DNA of 64,000 bases from Aphidius gifuensis (GCF_014905175.1 NC_057791.1:6200001-6264000); one strand, 5' to 3'; counted from the first letter of the stretch, positions 36,500 through 47,615 are shown. Notes: generated from the letters alone by a model not told the origin. Program-made: numbers and translations.

Positions 36500-38300
36500 G
36501 CAATTGCCGAGTTCGTTCCCGCTTCCCCGAAATGCCCGGATTAATTTGTGAGGGCGGGGCACGTTCATCCGAGTTCGTTCCCAAAAAAAAATCCGAGTTC
36601 GTTCCAATCGTTTCCCCTACCGTGTCCCCTCCACTTTGCCAGTTCGCTTTTTTCCGGAGACCGAATTCAACCGAGTCTAGCCGGTGCAGCACGATTCGTA
36701 ATTCCACCAACCATCAATCAAGCATGCCCGAATCTAACCGAGTCTACCCAGTGTAGCACGACTTTTTAGTATTATTAAGATATTATTGATTAATATCAAA
36801 TATTTATACTTCATTATTTGACTTATTAATTAAAATACCAATTTTATAATTAGTTTATTAATTAATTAATTAATTTTAATTGAGATTACTATTTAATATA
36901 AAGTTTGACTTTTATATATTGACATATATATCGAATTTATTTTCTATACGGTTATTTATTTTATAAGCAAAAAGTTACTAATTATGACTTATATTTGAAG
37001 AAAATAAATAAAAATAATGAATAATTGATAAAAAAAAATATTATATTTATAACATACAATATGCATAGATGTATTTTGTATCAAAATATAGTATTTATTT
37101 TATTATATTATTATTTATTTTTGTTATTTCATCATTTATTATTGAATTTCTTATACTATATTATATATTGACCTTTATATTTACTCTATTTTACTCTACT
37201 ACATATTTTAAAGAATATAAATGTACATATTAAATAATAAAAAATATTATATTTATGTATATCATATCAAAATATATAATATTCATAATATTAGATTATT
37301 ATTTTTTATTTTATTTCATCTATTATTATTTATTTTTAAGCACTCAAAATAAATTATTTTATATTGACATTTATATTTTACTTTGACTTATATTTGAAAA
37401 AATATATTATATATATATATTAGGGTGTTTTTTTTTTTTCGATATTTTTTTTTCTCTTCACCCATCTTTATACAAGTTTATACAACTCTAAATCATGCCC
37501 AGAAAAAATTTGAACTCAATTGAAAAATATTTAGAGGTGGTTCAGGAGTCATTTGTTTTTTCCATTTGATTAACATGGGGTTAATACACTTCATTCACTA
37601 TTTTGATCATGGAGGCTTTAATTTTCGACCGTTCCAGTTCACGTTGGTCTCATTTGATAGAGTATTAAATTCTATAGCATATAATATTCATAGTTTTGAT
37701 CATTTACAATTAAAAAAAATAGTGGAATAATGCTTCAAAAGGGTAGTATTTACAATTTTTCTGAAAAACAAAATTGTAAATGATCAAAACTATGAATATT
37801 ATATGCTATAAAATTCAATACTCTATAAAATAAGACCAACGCGAACTTGAACGGTCGAAAATTAAAGCCTCCATGATCAAAATAGTGAATGAAGTGTATT
37901 AACCCCATGTTAATCAAATGGAAAAAACAAATGACCCCTGAACCACCTCTAAATATTTTTCAATTGAGTTCAAATTTTTTCTGGGCATGATTTAAAGCTG
38001 TATAAACTTGTATGAAGATTGGTGAAGAGAAAAAAAAATATCGAAAAAAAAAAAAACACCCTAATATATATACAATATACATTATATGTATATAAAACAC
38101 ATTTTTAAACATGCCTGCAATTTGCCGCGAATCCTAAGCCTGGAAAAAATGTGGAGGGAAATGTTAAGGGAGGGGGTATCTAAAACTAAAATAGGGGAAA
38201 TCGCGATGGGAACGAACTCGGCTGCAATAGTACCGCCCCCGGGAACGAACTCGGATTTTTTTTTGGCCTTAATCCGGCTTGGGAACGAACTCGGTACCAG
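36500..38300. mobile_element. about 1.8 kb non-autonomous element with inverted ends built on CCGAGTTCGTTCCC
   Basis: Three copies of the motif lie near the left end (36507, 36569, 36593), and three inverted copies near the right end (38208, 38241, 38281). The reverse complement of the right end also shares the order 'ccggattaa', an A-run, and 'tttcccctac/t', so this is an imperfect inverted repeat of roughly 110 bases. The ends are much more GC-rich than the surroundings. The inside is AT-rich filler plus the palindromic element at 37421-38063. No transposase is visible. Open frames over 36489-36769 are products of the repeat and are not genes. Confidence 0.7.
37421..38063. mobile_element. 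643 bp palindromic MITE-like element nested in the larger element
   Basis: Left end ta-gggtgttttttttt and right end aaaaaacaccc-ta are inverted. The arms are about 290 bases long with few mismatches, round a loop of about 60 bases (37712-37771). The flanking TA on each side fits a TA target-site duplication, as used by Tc1/mariner-type elements. No coding capacity. Long near-perfect arms suggest a fairly young copy and a strong hairpin when transcribed. Confidence 0.85.
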
Positions 38301-38339
38301 CCATCTTTTGCTATCGATATTATATATATTTTTTTAATC

Positions 38340-38929
38340 ATTATTTAACATTTTTTGAACGAGTGCATTCTTTTATTTGTATCAGATTAGTGAGAATTTT
38401 TAATTTTTTCCCAAGTTAATAAATGTATTGAGAATATAATGACGGGAAGTACAGAAAATCACCAAGGTAAACCGATCGATGATAATAATACAATCTATAA
38501 TAATCTAAAACTTTTAAATCAGTATAATTATGATTATTTCTAAGCAAGGCCGTGGTTTTAGATAATTTTAGGGAGTTTTAGAATTTAGGTGTCAAACGTA
38601 TAACATATGTACCAATATGTACTATTCTGTTCAGTCACGTCACATGACTCACGAAAACTGACGTGAACGGTGAGTGTTGTTGCTTGTTAGAGAGAAGTGC
38701 TTGTTGTTATCACTTGTTATTATTTCATCATATTGTGTAACACGACACAAGCTTTTTAGTTGGATCCAATTGTTATTCAGTATAATCAAGTGTGAATCTG
38801 AATTTGTCATTGTGTTAAATAAGGTAAATAAAAAATTTATCATTAAAGTATTTTATTAAAAAAATTAAAAATTAATATTTTTTTATCAGGGTTTTTGTGA
38901 CAGTGTCATCAACAATCACAGAGTACATA
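38340..38929 (+). promoter_or_regulatory. duplicated promoter and 5' UTR of giant gene 2
   Basis: Closely similar to 27400-28076. It contains the TCAGT initiator-like element at 38777 and a 5' UTR intron (38824-38889). The position of the first ATG of copy 1 (28077) is GTG here (38903), so the first ATG in frame is at 38930. Confidence 0.6.
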
Positions 38930-41900
38930 ATGGAATCACCATATCTTGAAGCAATCCAACAAATACCAGGCAAGACACCTGGTGAAAAGTATAAAACACT
39001 GAATTGCATTGCCAGAAAGCTCATTGATGATACAATGGAAACTGATGATGATGGGGTAAAAAATGTTTATGTCAAGAGTTCAGCTGAACTTCCAGAGTGT
39101 CTTGTGCCTATTGTTCGTCTTGAGGTAGCTAAAATTCTTCATCAACCTGATGGTATTGTGAGTGCACTTAAATCTGATGATGCCTTCATCAATGATCGTG
39201 CACTCAAAGTCAAGTGGTTTTTCGATGGCAGCAATGAGGACATCACCAATAGCCAATATTTTAATAAGCACATTTTTCCATATGTCTCATTGACTGTTCG
39301 CATTAAAATTATTAAAAACTTGGCGAAATATTTGATGTTGTCCAATAAACAAGGTATTGCTGAAAATTTTTACATTGAATTGAAAGAACAATATGGTGAA
39401 GAATTAGTTAGACCACTTTGTTTTGCCTGTGGAGAAGACTTTATTCGAATTACTACTAACGAATGGAAAAAACCAGTCACTGTTAGTGAGCTTGAAATTA
39501 TCTATCCACGTTTTCCGGATATTGTTATTTTATTATTAAAAAAGTCTCCTGTTAAATACAGTAAATGTTTACCTAAGTTACTTACAAATCATACTGACAT
39601 TTTTGTTGATATTATCGAAAAAACAACTTCCGGTTTATATGTAAAATTAACTAACAAAAAAAGTGAATTATTTTTTAAACATGCACGCAATGCTTTCTTG
39701 ACAAATCCAAAGCTTTTTATGCCTTGTCTGAATTTAAAATTAATCACAGCAAAGCTAAACAAATTGGAATTTTATCAATTTTATAAAAAACAATTTCCAC
39801 AAAATTATGCAAATTTTTATTTTCCAACACTTTTCGAATATTTAAAATACTATCCTGAAGAAGAAAAATTGAATCTTTTAATGTCAACATTTAAGGATTC
39901 TTATGGAATAAGTTTGTTGGAGTGTACCGATTTGATATCACCAGATCTTTTACGATTGTTAAATCCTGAAGAGAGAATTAAAATTGCTAGAAAAAAAATC
40001 GAAAAAGATGATACATCAAGGAACATTGAATACTCGTGGATATGTTATTTGCCAACAAATGAGTCAATTCCATTAATAAAAGAAAAAATATCAAAAGAAT
40101 CAGATATTAATAATCGCTGCGTATATTTACAAGAGCTCATATACACATGCCATGTCAACAATGATGATGATGCTCTTCTCAATGTGTTGGATTACATATT
40201 CATGCGACATAAAAATGAACAAAGTCCAGTAATTCCAAATGTTTTATACAGACTACGTACTGATTTCGATGTTAAAAATTTACCAAAAGAACACTTGGTT
40301 ATTGTTGAACAATTAGTGATGCTTTTACATTTAAAAAATGAGATAAAATCAAATTATCTTATAATTGTAAACTTAATTTGTGATTTAATCTTCACAAATT
40401 TAAAACATAATGAAGAAATTCATAAATACATTGAAGTTTACATTGATCTCAATAGTGAAAAAGATTGGGAGGACTTTAGATGGAACATCCTTAAAAATAA
40501 TCCTGATTACGAAAGAAAGTGTATGGTAGAAATTATAACCCAAATGTGCATGCATAAAAATGGACATGCAGCTGTCAATGGCCTGTTGAGTAGTATGTAT
40601 GATTTTAATGAAAGAAATGCCAAGGCTGACGTTCCATTAGAAAAATTAAGTATAACGAATTATCCGATATTGTATGAAGCTGTAAAACGCATAGTAACAC
40701 GAGATCGTCAAACAGTGAATAACTGGTGGAGTATTAGAACTGATGAACTATTAGAAAAAGGAGAACAAAATATTTTTCTCGCTTGGTATGATAAACCAAA
40801 GTCACCTGAAAAAATCGAATTTCACAATTCCATGGTCATAAAATTATTGCAAAAATCACCAGAAAAAATTATAGAAAACTGGGATGAATATCTTAAATTA
40901 TGTAAGAGTAAAATCACTAGACGCAATCTCGCACGTCGATTCCTTCGTTATATTAGATGGCATCAAGATTTACCTATCATGTTTGCAAATCAATGTTTGA
41001 AAGATTTAGAAATAAAAGAAAATGTTGATGCTCATAAAAATCTTTATATTCTTGCAGTTTTATGTGAGGGTTCATCATATGAAAAATTATTTACACCTTT
41101 TATACCAGAATCAAAAACACTCGATTTGACAAACAGCAAAACAAAAGACGAGTATAAATTCAACTGTTCTCTTCTGAGGTCATTGAACATTGTCAATCCA
41201 CCAGTATCATTTTCACCAATCTTTGAATTTTGTCAAGGAGATTATGTTCACAAAGCTGTCAATACGTTGAATAACGTTGGTCGTCGTGTGCCTGTTGGAA
41301 AAGTCATAGAATTTTCAAATACTCTTGTCAATCAAAAAGTATCTGTTAAAAAACATGGAATAAGATTATTTTGTCAAGTAGCAAGTCATGATCAAATTCA
41401 AGAAATGATGTGGAATCTATGGAAAAAAGAAAAGCATTTATCAATCCGTGGAGTTTTATATCAAAATATTTCTAAACTATTTATTGATGCACCATCCTCA
41501 CAAAGTTGGAGCATGATACAAACTTGTATTGATGAAGTCAAGACTGAAGATCACTTTTGGAATCATATCTTTGACATTTCTGAGGTTCCTGATGATTTTT
41601 ACGAACGTTACATATTAAAATTGTTTGAGACAATTAAAAGAATTGTAGAAACAGAAAATGGTTTTGGACCTTTACAAAGTCACGGATATGTAAGTTATAT
41701 TTTAAACAGCAGTTCATGCAGATCATATCTATTTTCAGAAGAATTTCACCAGCATATTATCAAAAATTATTTTGCTGATTTTTCGAGACCAGAATATTTG
41801 TTGTCTGATAGTTGTCAGAATTATATTATCAAGGAATACATTGTCAAGTCAGGTGATAAACTCGAGTCAAGATTAGTATTTCTAACTGATCTCATTTTAG

Positions 41901-42571
41901 AAATAGTTAAAACATCCTGGAACGTTCCTTCTGCATTTAAGACAAACTTGCTTCCAGCCAACTATTTTATTTACAAAATGATTTCACGTATTTGTGATAT
42001 GGAATGCGATCATGTTAAAATACGAACTGCAAAGGTTTTGCTTGATGCTTTGTTGACAGTGTTAAAACCTGATCAATTAGGAACTTCTTACTTGGATTTA
42101 GTTTACATTGGAATTCTTGATAATGAATACACTGTTGATCAAATGACACATCACCTTGTCCAGCTTATACCATTACTGATTGAAATATATTCTAGTGAGT
42201 TAATGTCTACAATTGTTCAACACTTTAAAAAGCTGTTGCATATGTTTTTAAAAAATAAAAAACATAATCATTTACTAGATATTATTGAGAAACTAATAAT
42301 AAATGATGATGAAAATGTGCTTATTTTTACAAGTACATTATTACTTCAATCAACTTTGCATACTGAAGAAAAACGATATTCAATAATTATAGATAAATTA
42401 AAAATGAGCAAATATCCAGCTATTGTGATTCCTATTATTGATCGATTAAATTCTGGGTATCAATTAAATATGGGATTCAATATTGGGAACGACATGACGA
42501 ATGTTCTGGCCATGAAAATCAATGCTACAAGGCCAAGAAAGCGAGCTAAGTGGAATAGGCATTTCCACTAA
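38930..42571 (+). CDS. giant helical-repeat protein of unknown function, copy 2 (about 1213 aa)
   Basis: Paralog of the 28077 gene, again one long coding exon. I chose ATG 38930 because the upstream in-frame triplet at 38903 is GTG and the reading frame MESPYLEAIQ is shared by both copies from this Met. It has one mid-protein unit (about 39590-39940) and one C-terminal unit (about 41740-42440), where copy 1 has three of each. The unique core is highly similar to copy 1. It ends with about 35 residues absent from copy 1, including a basic RPRKRAKW stretch that could be a nuclear localisation signal. No known domain, signal peptide or membrane segment. Both copies keep uninterrupted frames over several kilobases of AT-rich DNA, so both are probably under selection. 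Confidence 0.85.
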   Translation: MESPYLEAIQQIPGKTPGEKYKTLNCIARKLIDDTMETDDDGVKNVYVKSSAELPECLVPIVRLEVAKILHQPDGIVSALKSDDAFINDRALKVKWFFDGSNEDITNSQYFNKHIFPYVSLTVRIKIIKNLAKYLMLSNKQGIAENFYIELKEQYGEELVRPLCFACGEDFIRITTNEWKKPVTVSELEIIYPRFPDIVILLLKKSPVKYSKCLPKLLTNHTDIFVDIIEKTTSGLYVKLTNKKSELFFKHARNAFLTNPKLFMPCLNLKLITAKLNKLEFYQFYKKQFPQNYANFYFPTLFEYLKYYPEEEKLNLLMSTFKDSYGISLLECTDLISPDLLRLLNPEERIKIARKKIEKDDTSRNIEYSWICYLPTNESIPLIKEKISKESDINNRCVYLQELIYTCHVNNDDDALLNVLDYIFMRHKNEQSPVIPNVLYRLRTDFDVKNLPKEHLVIVEQLVMLLHLKNEIKSNYLIIVNLICDLIFTNLKHNEEIHKYIEVYIDLNSEKDWEDFRWNILKNNPDYERKCMVEIITQMCMHKNGHAAVNGLLSSMYDFNERNAKADVPLEKLSITNYPILYEAVKRIVTRDRQTVNNWWSIRTDELLEKGEQNIFLAWYDKPKSPEKIEFHNSMVIKLLQKSPEKIIENWDEYLKLCKSKITRRNLARRFLRYIRWHQDLPIMFANQCLKDLEIKENVDAHKNLYILAVLCEGSSYEKLFTPFIPESKTLDLTNSKTKDEYKFNCSLLRSLNIVNPPVSFSPIFEFCQGDYVHKAVNTLNNVGRRVPVGKVIEFSNTLVNQKVSVKKHGIRLFCQVASHDQIQEMMWNLWKKEKHLSIRGVLYQNISKLFIDAPSSQSWSMIQTCIDEVKTEDHFWNHIFDISEVPDDFYERYILKLFETIKRIVETENGFGPLQSHGYVSYILNSSSCRSYLFSEEFHQHIIKNYFADFSRPEYLLSDSCQNYIIKEYIVKSGDKLESRLVFLTDLILEIVKTSWNVPSAFKTNLLPANYFIYKMISRICDMECDHVKIRTAKVLLDALLTVLKPDQLGTSYLDLVYIGILDNEYTVDQMTHHLVQLIPLLIEIYSSELMSTIVQHFKKLLHMFLKNKKHNHLLDIIEKLIINDDENVLIFTSTLLLQSTLHTEEKRYSIIIDKLKMSKYPAIVIPIIDRLNSGYQLNMGFNIGNDMTNVLAMKINATRPRKRAKWNRHFH

Positions 42572-43359
42572 AGCCGTTTTCTTTTTTTTTTTTTTTTCGT
42601 GTCGTATGGTATTTTATGTTACAAAAAACAGCCTATTTGTATGTAAAGATAATAATAATTCACTTATCAATAAATTATATTCATAAAAAATATTAAATAT
42701 TTATAATAATTTTGATGATAAAAATAAACTAACAACACATGAGTCTCATTAAATATTAATCAATCAATTTCTTCGTCGGGAGTCATAACTTCAACATATT
42801 CAAATAATATATAGGTCAAAACCTAAACATTTCAAAGAGGCAATGGGTAAAATTATTTTTGTCTTTTTATTTCATCGTTATTATTAACTTATTATTCAGA
42901 CATTCTACATTTAAAACTATTCAAATATAACCGCGAATTGCGTCCATGATATTTGAAATCTGAATTACCGATCAATGATAAAACAAATCTCAAATTACCT
43001 AAACTAGGAAGAAAAAAAAAACTCCCTATAAAAACTAATTAAACAATTATAATATAAATAAATATTTTTATTTAAATATAAACTAACAATAATAATTTTC
43101 TAGATTTTTATAGACTGAAAAAAAAATATAAAAAACGATAATTTAACAGAATAGATAACAAAAAGATTAGACCAATTGCCATGTGGCAACAATAAGCTGA
43201 CTCGGGATACCGCCACGTCGCTTACTGAAAAAAAAAAAAATAAAAATACCACGTAATCACGTCAGTTGGTCGTCAAACGCCGGCTCCTGAAATAAGAAAA
43301 ATAAATAAAAGTGTATCAAATATTTATTTAATAAAGTGGTAAAATTGAAATTAATTAAA
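42572..43359. other. intergenic region between giant gene 2 and ribophorin I
   Basis: The 42790-42870 stretch is homologous to 34070-34150 and marks the end of the duplicated segment. The last 200 bases or so include a more GC-rich patch (43185-43290) that probably holds the ribophorin I promoter and 5' UTR. No gene. Confidence 0.5.
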
Positions 43360-44790
43360 ATGGCAAAATTATGGAGCTCGATGATCATCGTGTTCTTGGC
43401 AATAATCAGCATTAATTATATATCAGCTGCTGAAAATAACCAAAAAAATGATGTTGTATTTGATAAAGTTGATCGTACAATTGATTTATCAAGCCAAATT
43501 GCAAAAACAACAATTAAACTTCAAATAACAAATCCAGGCAAGTCATCAATCAATGATTTTATCTTTACTATTGATAAATTAAAACAAAAAAATCTCAGTT
43601 TTATCAAGGCATCTTTATCTGGAACAAAAAAAACCAAGCTTGATGTTGTTGAAGTTGAAAACAACAATGAAAAATCATACAAAATAATATTTAAAAAACC
43701 ACTTGAAGCTGGTGGTATGACTAAAATTGAAATTGAAACATCATCAACTCATGAAATGGTACCATTTCCAAAAGAAATAACACAACGTGAAAAACAATTG
43801 GTTAAATTTACAGATAATGTTTATCTTTATACTCCATATGTTGTAAAAAAACAAACAACAAAAGTGTTATTGGCAACAAAAAATATAAGATCATACAGTA
43901 AAATAAAATCACACAGTTTAAAAGAATCAACAGTTACTTATGACATTGTTGATGCAACTAATGGTTTTAGCAAGGAAGAATTTACTGTACATTTTGAAAA
44001 TAATAATAAATTTTTGACTGTAACACGTTTAGAAAGACTTATTGAAGTATCACATTGGGGTAATATTGCTGTTGAAGAAACAATTGAACTTCTTCATACT
44101 GGTGCATTATTGAAAGGTTCATTTTCAAGATATGAATACTCAATGCAACATGGTTCTGGTCAATCAAGTGTACAAAATTTTGATACAATTTTACCAGCAG
44201 CAGCATCAGATGTCTATTATCGTGATGATATTGGTAATATATCAACATCAAATACAAGAGTAAAAAGAAATTCAGTTGATGTTAATCTTCGTCCAAGATT
44301 TCCATTATTTGGTGGATGGAAAACAAAGTATACACTTGGTTATAATGTACCAAGTTATGAGTATCTTTATCATGAAAATGATGAATATGTTTTAAATATG
44401 AGACTTGTTGATCATGTTTTTGATAATATGGTTATTGATGAGCTTGTTGTTAAAATTATTCTACCAGAAGGATCTAAAAACTTTAAATTATCAACACCTT
44501 ATGATGTCGTACAACTACCAGATACACTTCATTATTCTTATCTTGATACTGCTGGACGTCCTGTTATATCAATGACAAAAACAAATCTTGTTGAAAGTCA
44601 TATTCAAAATTTTAAATTGAAATATAATTTTCCAAAGATGATGATGTTCCAGGAACCACTTCTTGTTGTTGCTGCATTTTATCTCATGTTTTTGTTGGTT
44701 GTTGTCTATGTAAGACTTGATTTTTCAATTGACAAAAAAGAAGATAAACATGTTGAAGAAAAAAAAACAGTTGGTAAAAAAAATGAATAG
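43360..44790 (+). CDS. OstI: ribophorin I / OST1 subunit of the oligosaccharyltransferase
   Basis: One intronless frame of about 476 residues from ATG 43360. The frame extends upstream to a GTG, but the Met directly before AKLWSS leads a good signal peptide. The protein has the two-part luminal domain of ribophorin I (FDKVDRTIDLSSQ and AGGMTKIEIETSSTHEMVPFP early; LTVTRLERLIEVSHWGNIAVEE, SRYEYS and ALLKGSFS in the middle; PRFPLFGGWKTKYTLGYNVP later). The single transmembrane helix follows EPLLVVAAFYLMFLLVVVYVRLDFS. Role: non-catalytic subunit of the ER complex that N-glycosylates nascent proteins. The cytosolic tail is only about 20 residues, much shorter than in vertebrates. Lack of introns is unusual in this window. 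Confidence 0.93.
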   Translation: MAKLWSSMIIVFLAIISINYISAAENNQKNDVVFDKVDRTIDLSSQIAKTTIKLQITNPGKSSINDFIFTIDKLKQKNLSFIKASLSGTKKTKLDVVEVENNNEKSYKIIFKKPLEAGGMTKIEIETSSTHEMVPFPKEITQREKQLVKFTDNVYLYTPYVVKKQTTKVLLATKNIRSYSKIKSHSLKESTVTYDIVDATNGFSKEEFTVHFENNNKFLTVTRLERLIEVSHWGNIAVEETIELLHTGALLKGSFSRYEYSMQHGSGQSSVQNFDTILPAAASDVYYRDDIGNISTSNTRVKRNSVDVNLRPRFPLFGGWKTKYTLGYNVPSYEYLYHENDEYVLNMRLVDHVFDNMVIDELVVKIILPEGSKNFKLSTPYDVVQLPDTLHYSYLDTAGRPVISMTKTNLVESHIQNFKLKYNFPKMMMFQEPLLVVAAFYLMFLLVVVYVRLDFSIDKKEDKHVEEKKTVGKKNE

Positions 44791-45113
44791 ATAATATAAA
44801 TATTTTTTTTTTTTTTCAAATACAAAAATGTTTAAATAATCAAAGAAAAAAAAAAAAAAAAAAAAATAGTCATAGAAAAAACTTCCATAAAAAATAAAGA
44901 TTGTAAAATTTAAGAAAATTTTTAGAATCCTTTTGTAATAATAATAATAAATTGTTGTTTAAATAATAAAAATCACTTTGTTCAATTTTTTTTCAAAATA
45001 ATTTTATTGAGTTTATTATAAAAACATAAAAAAAGAAATATTAATTCACAAAAAAAAGGAACAATTCAAGTTATTATTTATCATATATTCAACCTGAAAT
45101 ATTTTTTTGTGGT

Positions 45114-47615
45114 TCAAATATATCTCATTCGCAACAGTGATCCTTCCTCATCCTGTAAAAAGAAATAACAAAATTATAAATAATTCGAATTGTTTAAAAA
45201 TGATAATGATAAAATTAAAAAAAAAAGAAAAGGGAACTTACTCTGTCAATTTTAATGAGAGTATGAGCATTTTCTCTAAGAATTTTAGTTTGTTGATATT
45301 TTTGTACAAATATTATTTGGTGTTCAAGTTTCGTGGATCCTAAATAATCCATAAGACAAGATATATGTTGTTCACCAAGTTGATTATCAAGTTGATTAAT
45401 AAATAAAAATGACTTTTTTAATGAATCCAATTTTTGAGCAAAAAGTATTGAAATTGCAGCAATTATTTTATTTTTTTTTGATAAATTACTTAATAATTGT
45501 CCATGGAATTCAAATAATATTCCATCAAGATAAGGCTCATTTTCATTATTAATAATTATTTTAACTCTTTCATCATATTTATCAGTAAACGATGCGTACA
45601 CTTCATTAATTCTTTCTTCAACAGAATTTAAATATTTCATAAAATATTCTTTTCTAATTAATTGAGAAATTTTAAATCGTTCATATAAATTTTCTAATTG
45701 TAATTCCATCTGAGTTTTTTTATCAACATATATTTTCATTTCATTATCAAGTTTATCTAATTTTTCTTTGGATGCAGTCATGGCATTTTTATGAATATTT
45801 TTTTGAACTGAATCAATATTTTCTTGTAATTTATTTTTCATTTTTTCAGCTTCATTTTCATCAGTAATATTTAATAATTTATCAGGAAGACTTGAAAAAT
45901 CAAGATCAAATTCACGTTTTTCATATATCGGTTTATATATATTTTTCATTAATGTTTCTCCAATACTTTCGACATTATTATCAATAGCTTCTCTAATTAA
46001 AATACCTTTTTGTCTAAACAATTCAGTTCTTCCTTCTAGAAATGTGTGATGATTTTTATGATATATTGTACCAAGATCAAGAACTTGATTGAATTTAACC
46101 ATAGTTTCATATGCATGAACATCCAAAGATTCTATTTTATCCATTCTTTCTTCCAATTGAAAATTTCCACCTTCAATTATCAATTGCAAACCTTGAAATG
46201 ATTTTATATCACTAATTTCTTTTATGAAAATACCAACAATTTCATTGAGTTTTAATCGGTTTTCTTTATAATTTTTACACTCGTACTCTTTGTCAGGTGC
46301 TATTCTTAAATTATCATAAATATCATCAACACCTTCAGCATCTGACCTAAAATTATTAATTAATTTTTAAAATAATCATTTATTTAATTTAATGAATAAA
46401 TACTTACTCCAATAATTTGTTAAATATTTTAATTGAATTAGCATCAAGTTTTCCATTTGGTTTAGCAATCAATTCACAAGTTTTTTTTAACTTTAATATT
46501 TTATTTAATAAGTTCCTTATTTCAGCAATACTTATAACTTGTATTTTTTCCCAAATATGATTTCTATCATCACGTATTTTTTTAATACATTTTTCTTTTT
46601 GATGAATTGCAAATAGATAATAACGTTCTTTGAATTTTTCCTTAAAAAAGTAAATAATTTAATTTATATTATCAAACTATTTTTAATAGGTTTTTTATAA
46701 TTTTTTTTTACCTCTAATTGACATAGTATCTTGTTACCAGGTGCATGACGAATTAATGTATCTTTTTGTTCAAGAAGTGGATGTATTTTATCATTTAAAT
46801 TTGAAATTTCAGCTTCACATATGGTTATTTCTTTTTTTAAATTATCATATTGTTGTTTAAATTTTATTGATTTGCTGAGTTCTTCAAATGTCTTGGACAT
46901 TTCAATTGGTGATTGATTTATTATGGTATTAACCATTCCTTGATGAAATTGTATTTTTTCTATATCAATATGAAACTGTTTTTTTAATGTATCCATGTAA
47001 ACTTCATCGTCAGAATATTCCTGTAAATATAAAATTATTTATTAATCAATTTTTTTTCATTATATAATTTTAATTATTGTTACCTCTTTGTCGATGATAT
47101 ATGTACATTTATTGTCGTCAATTGAACGTGCGAAATCTTGGGTAACACCCTCAGGGGATAGTAGTGTAAGAGAAACAAATGTGATACTAAATTGTAAATC
47201 AGATAAATTTTATAATAAATATAAAAATAAATTAAATTATTTAAATGATTAGTTTAAAATTAAATTACTCATTTTGAAGTTTTTCACCAGCAGAATTTTT
47301 ATACATAAAATCAGCATAACTTTTATATCCAAAATTACTTAATTTTTCACCAAGTACAAATTTTATTGCATCTATAAAATCATTTCGATCTAAAAAAAAA
47401 AAATTAATTATCATTATTTTAGACTAAATTACAAGTATGTGTGTTGGTGTTTTGCATTGTAGCTAAGTAAAAAAACAAGAAGAATAAATATACATACCTG
47501 AATCATTTTCACTAATGATTCCCATAAATTCACACCATAATGGAGGGTCAACGTAATTAAGTTTATAAAATGATTTGAAATTAAATAATATGATAGACGT
47601 TACTTTTGTCGACAT
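45114..47615 (-). CDS. SMC1-like protein with degenerate ATPase motifs and no hinge
   Basis: Seven exons on the minus strand (47498-47615, 47269-47389, 47084-47186, 46712-47020, 46408-46640, 45242-46346, 45114-45152), all with consensus splice sites and matching phases, give about 675 residues; cohesin SMC1 is near 1230. The N-terminal head is recognisable (FNFKSF, DAIKFVLGEKLSN), as is the C-terminal head (EEPYLDG-like EPYLDGILFE near 565). Where SMC1 has Walker A GPNGSGKS it reads SENDSDRN (35-42). The ABC signature LSGGEK reads LSKKNK (583-588), and Walker B VLDEIDAAL reads LFINQLDNQL (609-618). No hinge domain is visible between short coiled coils. Intact splicing and frame argue against a pseudogene. 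It is probably an inactive SMC1 paralog; function unknown. Confidence 0.8.

Noticed and set aside
36489..36769. Overlapping open frames in the GC-rich block on both strands
   Set aside because: They consist of repeated GAACGAACTCGG-type motif translations and belong to transposon ends.
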